NCBI GenBank assembly: GCA_964345555.1 | Contig: CAYFRD010000032.1 | Coordinates: forward strand, 1 to 16,959 | Length of the DNA: 16,959 nucleotides | Origin: Peptoniphilus_E sp964345555 | Lineage (GTDB): Bacteria > Bacillota > Clostridia > Tissierellales > Peptoniphilaceae | Direction: 5' to 3' | In this document: one piece after another, positions 14,325 to 16,959 of the stretch | Layout of the letters: each line of letters starts with the position of its first letter | How positions within the stretch are numbered: the first letter of the stretch is position 1 | Program-made: the position numbers and the translations under genes | Notes under the pieces: generated by a model | The model's database searches: none | The model's input: the letters and a program-made list of their open reading frames with translations, nothing else | What the model was told of the DNA's origin: nothing

Positions 14325-14554
14325 CTTTAAAGGAAGTTGAAGTTGGAAAGTACTACATAGTGGACAAAATAGGGGGTAAGGGTCCCTTGAGAAGAAGAAT
14401 AATGGACATGGGACTTACAAAGGGCACGGAGATTTATGTCAGAAAGGTCGCACCTCTAGGGGATCCGGTTCAAATAAACATAAGAAATTATGAATTGTCC
14501 ATAAGGCGTGCAGACGCTGAGTTAATAGAAATTTCAGATTTGGTAAAGGAGTGA
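14321..14554 (+). CDS. feoA: FeoA-domain protein, second copy
   Basis: This 77-residue FeoA is closer to the classic form: VGKYYIVDKIGGKGPLRRRI, DMGLTKGTEIYV, APLGDPVQINIRNYELSIRR and ADAELIEI. It overlaps the first copy by four bases (ATGA) and has AAGGAGG at 14307-14313. The feoB start follows four bases after its stop. Two tandem FeoA proteins before FeoB are common in clostridia-related bacteria; a division of roles between them is not known from sequence. Confidence 0.95.
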   Translation: MTLKEVEVGKYYIVDKIGGKGPLRRRIMDMGLTKGTEIYVRKVAPLGDPVQINIRNYELSIRRADAELIEISDLVKE

Positions 14555-14558
14555 TATT

Positions 14559-16703
14559 GTGGGAGTACATATAGCCTTAGCAGGCAACCCTAACAGTGGT
14601 AAAACCACTCTTTTCAATGCTTTAACAGGTTCTCATCAATATGTGGGAAATTGGCCCGGAGTAACAGTTGAAAAGAAGACGGGAGCATATAAAAAAGACG
14701 AAAATGTTAAATTTACAGACCTCCCTGGAATATATTCCCTATCGCCATATACACTTGAAGAAGTGGTATCGAGGGATTTTTTATTGAATGGGGAAGCTGA
14801 CGTTATAATTGATGTTATAGATGCATCAAATATAGAGAGAAATCTATATTTGGCGACGCAGTTGTCGGAACTGGGCATACCTCTTGTTCTGGCATTTAAC
14901 ATGATGGATGTTGTCAGAAAGAACAAAGATGATATAGATTCCGCAAAGATAGAAAGAGAATTAAATTGCAGAGTTGTGGAAATTTCCGCTCTGAAAAATG
15001 AAGGAATAGATGAATTAATAGATGCTGCAAAATCAGAAGCTTTAAAAAATAAAAGAACCATAGAGATAAATACTTTTTCTGAAAGTGTGGAGTCTTATTT
15101 AAGTGAAATAGAAAAGAATGTCAGATCTCTTGAAGACAATCCGGCAAAGAGATGGTTTGCAGTGAAACTCTTTGAAAATGACGAAAGGATTTCCGACAAT
15201 ATTTACATCAGCAAAAAGGAAAAAGAAATTGTAGATGAAATTATAAAGAGAGCCGAAGAGGAGTTTGATGACGATACGGAAGGCATCATCACTGATGAAA
15301 GATATAATTTTGTAAGCGAAATAACTTCCAAATCCGTAAGAAAGGGCAGAAAAGGGCTATCCGTCAGTGACAAAATAGACAAGATAGTCACAAACAGAAT
15401 TTTGGCACTCCCCATATTTGTGGGAATAATGTTTTTAATTTACTATATTGCCATGGATTATGTGGGAGGCCCTGTAACTGACTGGGTAAATGGAAAATTC
15501 TTCGAAGAGATCATCGGAGGCAATGCCCGAGCATTTTTAGAAGGAATAGGAACCGCACAGTGGCTGACATCGCTCGTAGTAGATGGAATAATAGCCGGAG
15601 TCGGAGGGGTGCTGGGATTTTTGCCTGTAATAGCCACTTTGTTTTTGTTCATATCCATACTGGAAGATGTGGGATACATGGCGAGAATCGCCTTTATACT
15701 TGACAGAATTTTCAGAAGATTCGGACTTAGCGGAAAGAGTTTCATTCCGATTTTGATGGGAACAGGATGTTCGGTTCCCGGGATAATGGGCACGAGGACT
15801 ATAGAAAACGACAGAGACAGAAGAATGACTATAATAGTTGCATCTTTCATGCCCTGTGGAGCTAAAACGGATATAATAGTGATGTTTTCAGCTATATTGG
15901 GAGGTCATTTTTGGTACGGACCTCTGTGGTACTTCGGAGGAATTGCAGCTGTAGTAATTTCAGGAATAATTTTAAAGAAGACTGAAAGGTTCAAGGGAGA
16001 TCCTGCACCTTTTGTAATGGAACTTCCGGAATATCATTTACCGGCGGCATCCAATATTTTAAAGGCGACATGGAATAGATGCAAGGCATTTATAATAAAA
16101 GCCGGAACTGTAATTTTACTTTGCACAGTGGCCATTTGGTTCTTGAAAAATATTTCAATAAACTTTGAGTTCGTTGAATTTGCAGATGCAAGCACCGATT
16201 CCATATTATCTTTCATAGGCAAGAAACTATCATGGATATTCGCTCCATTGGGATTTGGTGATTGGATGGCGACAGTAGCTACAATACTGGGACTTGTAGC
16301 CAAGGAAGTAGTAGTCGGAACTTACGGTGTAGTTGCCGGAATAGGAGAAGTAGGAGCGGATGATCTGGGACTGATTCCCCTTGTTCAACAAAACTTCACA
16401 ACTGCGTCCATACTTTCATTTATGTTCTTCAATCAATTGACGTTGCCGTGTTTTGCAGCAATGGGAGCCATAAAGGAAGAGATGGGCAGCAACAAATGGT
16501 TCGGATTTGCCATAGGCTATCAGGTGATATTTTCCTATACAATAGCTTTGATGGTATATCAGTTCTCAAGAGTATTCATAGAGGGTCAACCGGCAAATGC
16601 CTGGACTTTTGTAGCGGCGGCGGTGTTGGTTGTGTATTTGTACCTGCTGTTCAGACCGGCAGGTAAGAAGGACAGATTAAATGTAAGATCAGCGGAGGTG
16701 TAA
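14559..16703 (+). CDS. feoB: ferrous iron transporter FeoB
   Basis: This 714-residue inner-membrane Fe(II) transporter has a cytoplasmic N-terminal G domain. Visible motifs are G1 GNPNSGKTT (residues 9-17), the G2 region WPGVTVEKKTG, G3 DLPGIYSL, G4 NMMD and G5 SALKNEG. A helical spacer runs to about residue 270. The membrane part has two Gate-type (nucleoside-recognition) repeats, with GTGCSVPGIMGTRTIEN and the paired LPCFAAMGAIKEE. Conserved Cys residues occur in ILMGTGCSVPG, FMPCGAK and LPCF. The start is GTG at 14559, supported by AAAGGAG at 14545-14551; no closer ATG fits the G1 motif. It is cotranscribed with both feoA genes, and the small gene after it starts one base past its stop. 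Confidence 0.96.
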   Translation: MGVHIALAGNPNSGKTTLFNALTGSHQYVGNWPGVTVEKKTGAYKKDENVKFTDLPGIYSLSPYTLEEVVSRDFLLNGEADVIIDVIDASNIERNLYLATQLSELGIPLVLAFNMMDVVRKNKDDIDSAKIERELNCRVVEISALKNEGIDELIDAAKSEALKNKRTIEINTFSESVESYLSEIEKNVRSLEDNPAKRWFAVKLFENDERISDNIYISKKEKEIVDEIIKRAEEEFDDDTEGIITDERYNFVSEITSKSVRKGRKGLSVSDKIDKIVTNRILALPIFVGIMFLIYYIAMDYVGGPVTDWVNGKFFEEIIGGNARAFLEGIGTAQWLTSLVVDGIIAGVGGVLGFLPVIATLFLFISILEDVGYMARIAFILDRIFRRFGLSGKSFIPILMGTGCSVPGIMGTRTIENDRDRRMTIIVASFMPCGAKTDIIVMFSAILGGHFWYGPLWYFGGIAAVVISGIILKKTERFKGDPAPFVMELPEYHLPAASNILKATWNRCKAFIIKAGTVILLCTVAIWFLKNISINFEFVEFADASTDSILSFIGKKLSWIFAPLGFGDWMATVATILGLVAKEVVVGTYGVVAGIGEVGADDLGLIPLVQQNFTTASILSFMFFNQLTLPCFAAMGAIKEEMGSNKWFGFAIGYQVIFSYTIALMVYQFSRVFIEGQPANAWTFVAAAVLVVYLYLLFRPAGKKDRLNVRSAEV

Positions 16704-16704
16704 A

Positions 16705-16845
16705 ATGACTTTACCCACTATAATCGTATTGGCTGTGCTCGTAACAGTTATAGCCTTTGCAGTTAAGCATGCCTTTAAGACAAAGGGTTGCGACTGCGGA
16801 TGCGAATCCTGTAAGTACAGCGCTTCATGTCATAGTGACAAATAA
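16705..16845 (+). CDS. FeoB-associated Cys-rich membrane protein
   Basis: This 46-residue protein is encoded one base after the feoB stop, with GGAGGTG at 16694-16700. An N-terminal membrane helix (TIIVLAVLVTVIAFAV, about 5-20) is followed by a Cys-rich tail CDCGCESCKYSASCH with five cysteines. This is the FeoB-associated Cys-rich membrane protein family (PF12669), found after feoB in many Firmicutes. The role is unproven; the tail could bind or deliver Fe(II) or act as a FeoC-like accessory. Confidence 0.9.
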   Translation: MTLPTIIVLAVLVTVIAFAVKHAFKTKGCDCGCESCKYSASCHSDK

Positions 16846-16864
16846 ATAAATCCTTTTAATCTAC

Positions 16865-16902
16865 AAGGCGAGTGTTTAAATTATCTAAATGCTTGCCTTT
16901 TT
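16865..16902 (+). terminator. intrinsic terminator of the feo operon
   Basis: A 14-bp stem with three G-T wobbles pairs 16865-16878 with 16886-16899 around a 7-nt loop, and ends in TTTTT (16898-16902). The remaining 57 bases of the window hold no gene I can recognise. Confidence 0.85.
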
Positions 16903-16959
16903 ACTTTGGATAGGATATACTAAATAGGACAATTTCATTCCGAACATGATATATTAAAA

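Overview
The window looks like chromosomal DNA of a low-GC Gram-positive anaerobe. AT-rich intergenic regions, AGGAGG-type ribosome sites, a long Alu-containing SRP RNA, a large secreted protein with a copper-amine-oxidase-like C-terminal domain, and a feoA-feoA-feoB cluster fit the Clostridia/Tissierellia. A Peptoniphilaceae-like coccus (Peptoniphilus/Anaerococcus type) is my best guess, but this is inference from gene style and not a species call.

Layout. 1-236: tail of an unidentified upstream unit, then two strong hairpin terminators. 237-3176 (-): a 979-residue secreted multidomain surface protein. 3177-3484: divergent control region holding an iron-box-like site on the surface-gene side and a consensus promoter bracketed by two operators on the other side. 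3485-4399 (+): ArsR-type repressor plus SdpI-type immunity protein. 4493-8440 (+): MacA/MacB (YknXYZ)-like efflux system with an unusually long coiled-coil adaptor, ended by a terminator. 8501-9634: THUMP/NPPY RNA methyltransferase. 9677-12021: PAS-SpoIIE phosphatase coupled to glucose-6-phosphate isomerase. 12022-12279: intergenic stretch with an orphan promoter and terminator that could make a small RNA of about 100 nt. 12280-13266 (-): BirA. 13407-13497: tRNA-Ser(GGA), directly abutting the SRP RNA (about 13499-13774) and a terminator. 14088-16845: feoA-feoA-feoB and a 46-residue FeoB-associated Cys-rich membrane protein, then a terminator.

Two ideas link separate parts. First, an identical 20-bp sequence lies just downstream of the likely promoters of both the surface-protein gene and the feo operon, in the same orientation relative to each gene. 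It resembles a Fur-type box, so the surface protein is probably co-regulated with ferrous iron uptake and may itself serve iron or heme acquisition. Second, sdpR-sdpI lies next to a YknXYZ-like transporter. In Bacillus subtilis, SdpI and YknWXYZ each protect against the SDP cannibalism peptide, so this block looks like a compact envelope-peptide resistance cluster without the toxin genes.

The remaining genes (RNA methyltransferase, PGI, BirA, tRNA, SRP RNA) are ordinary housekeeping functions.
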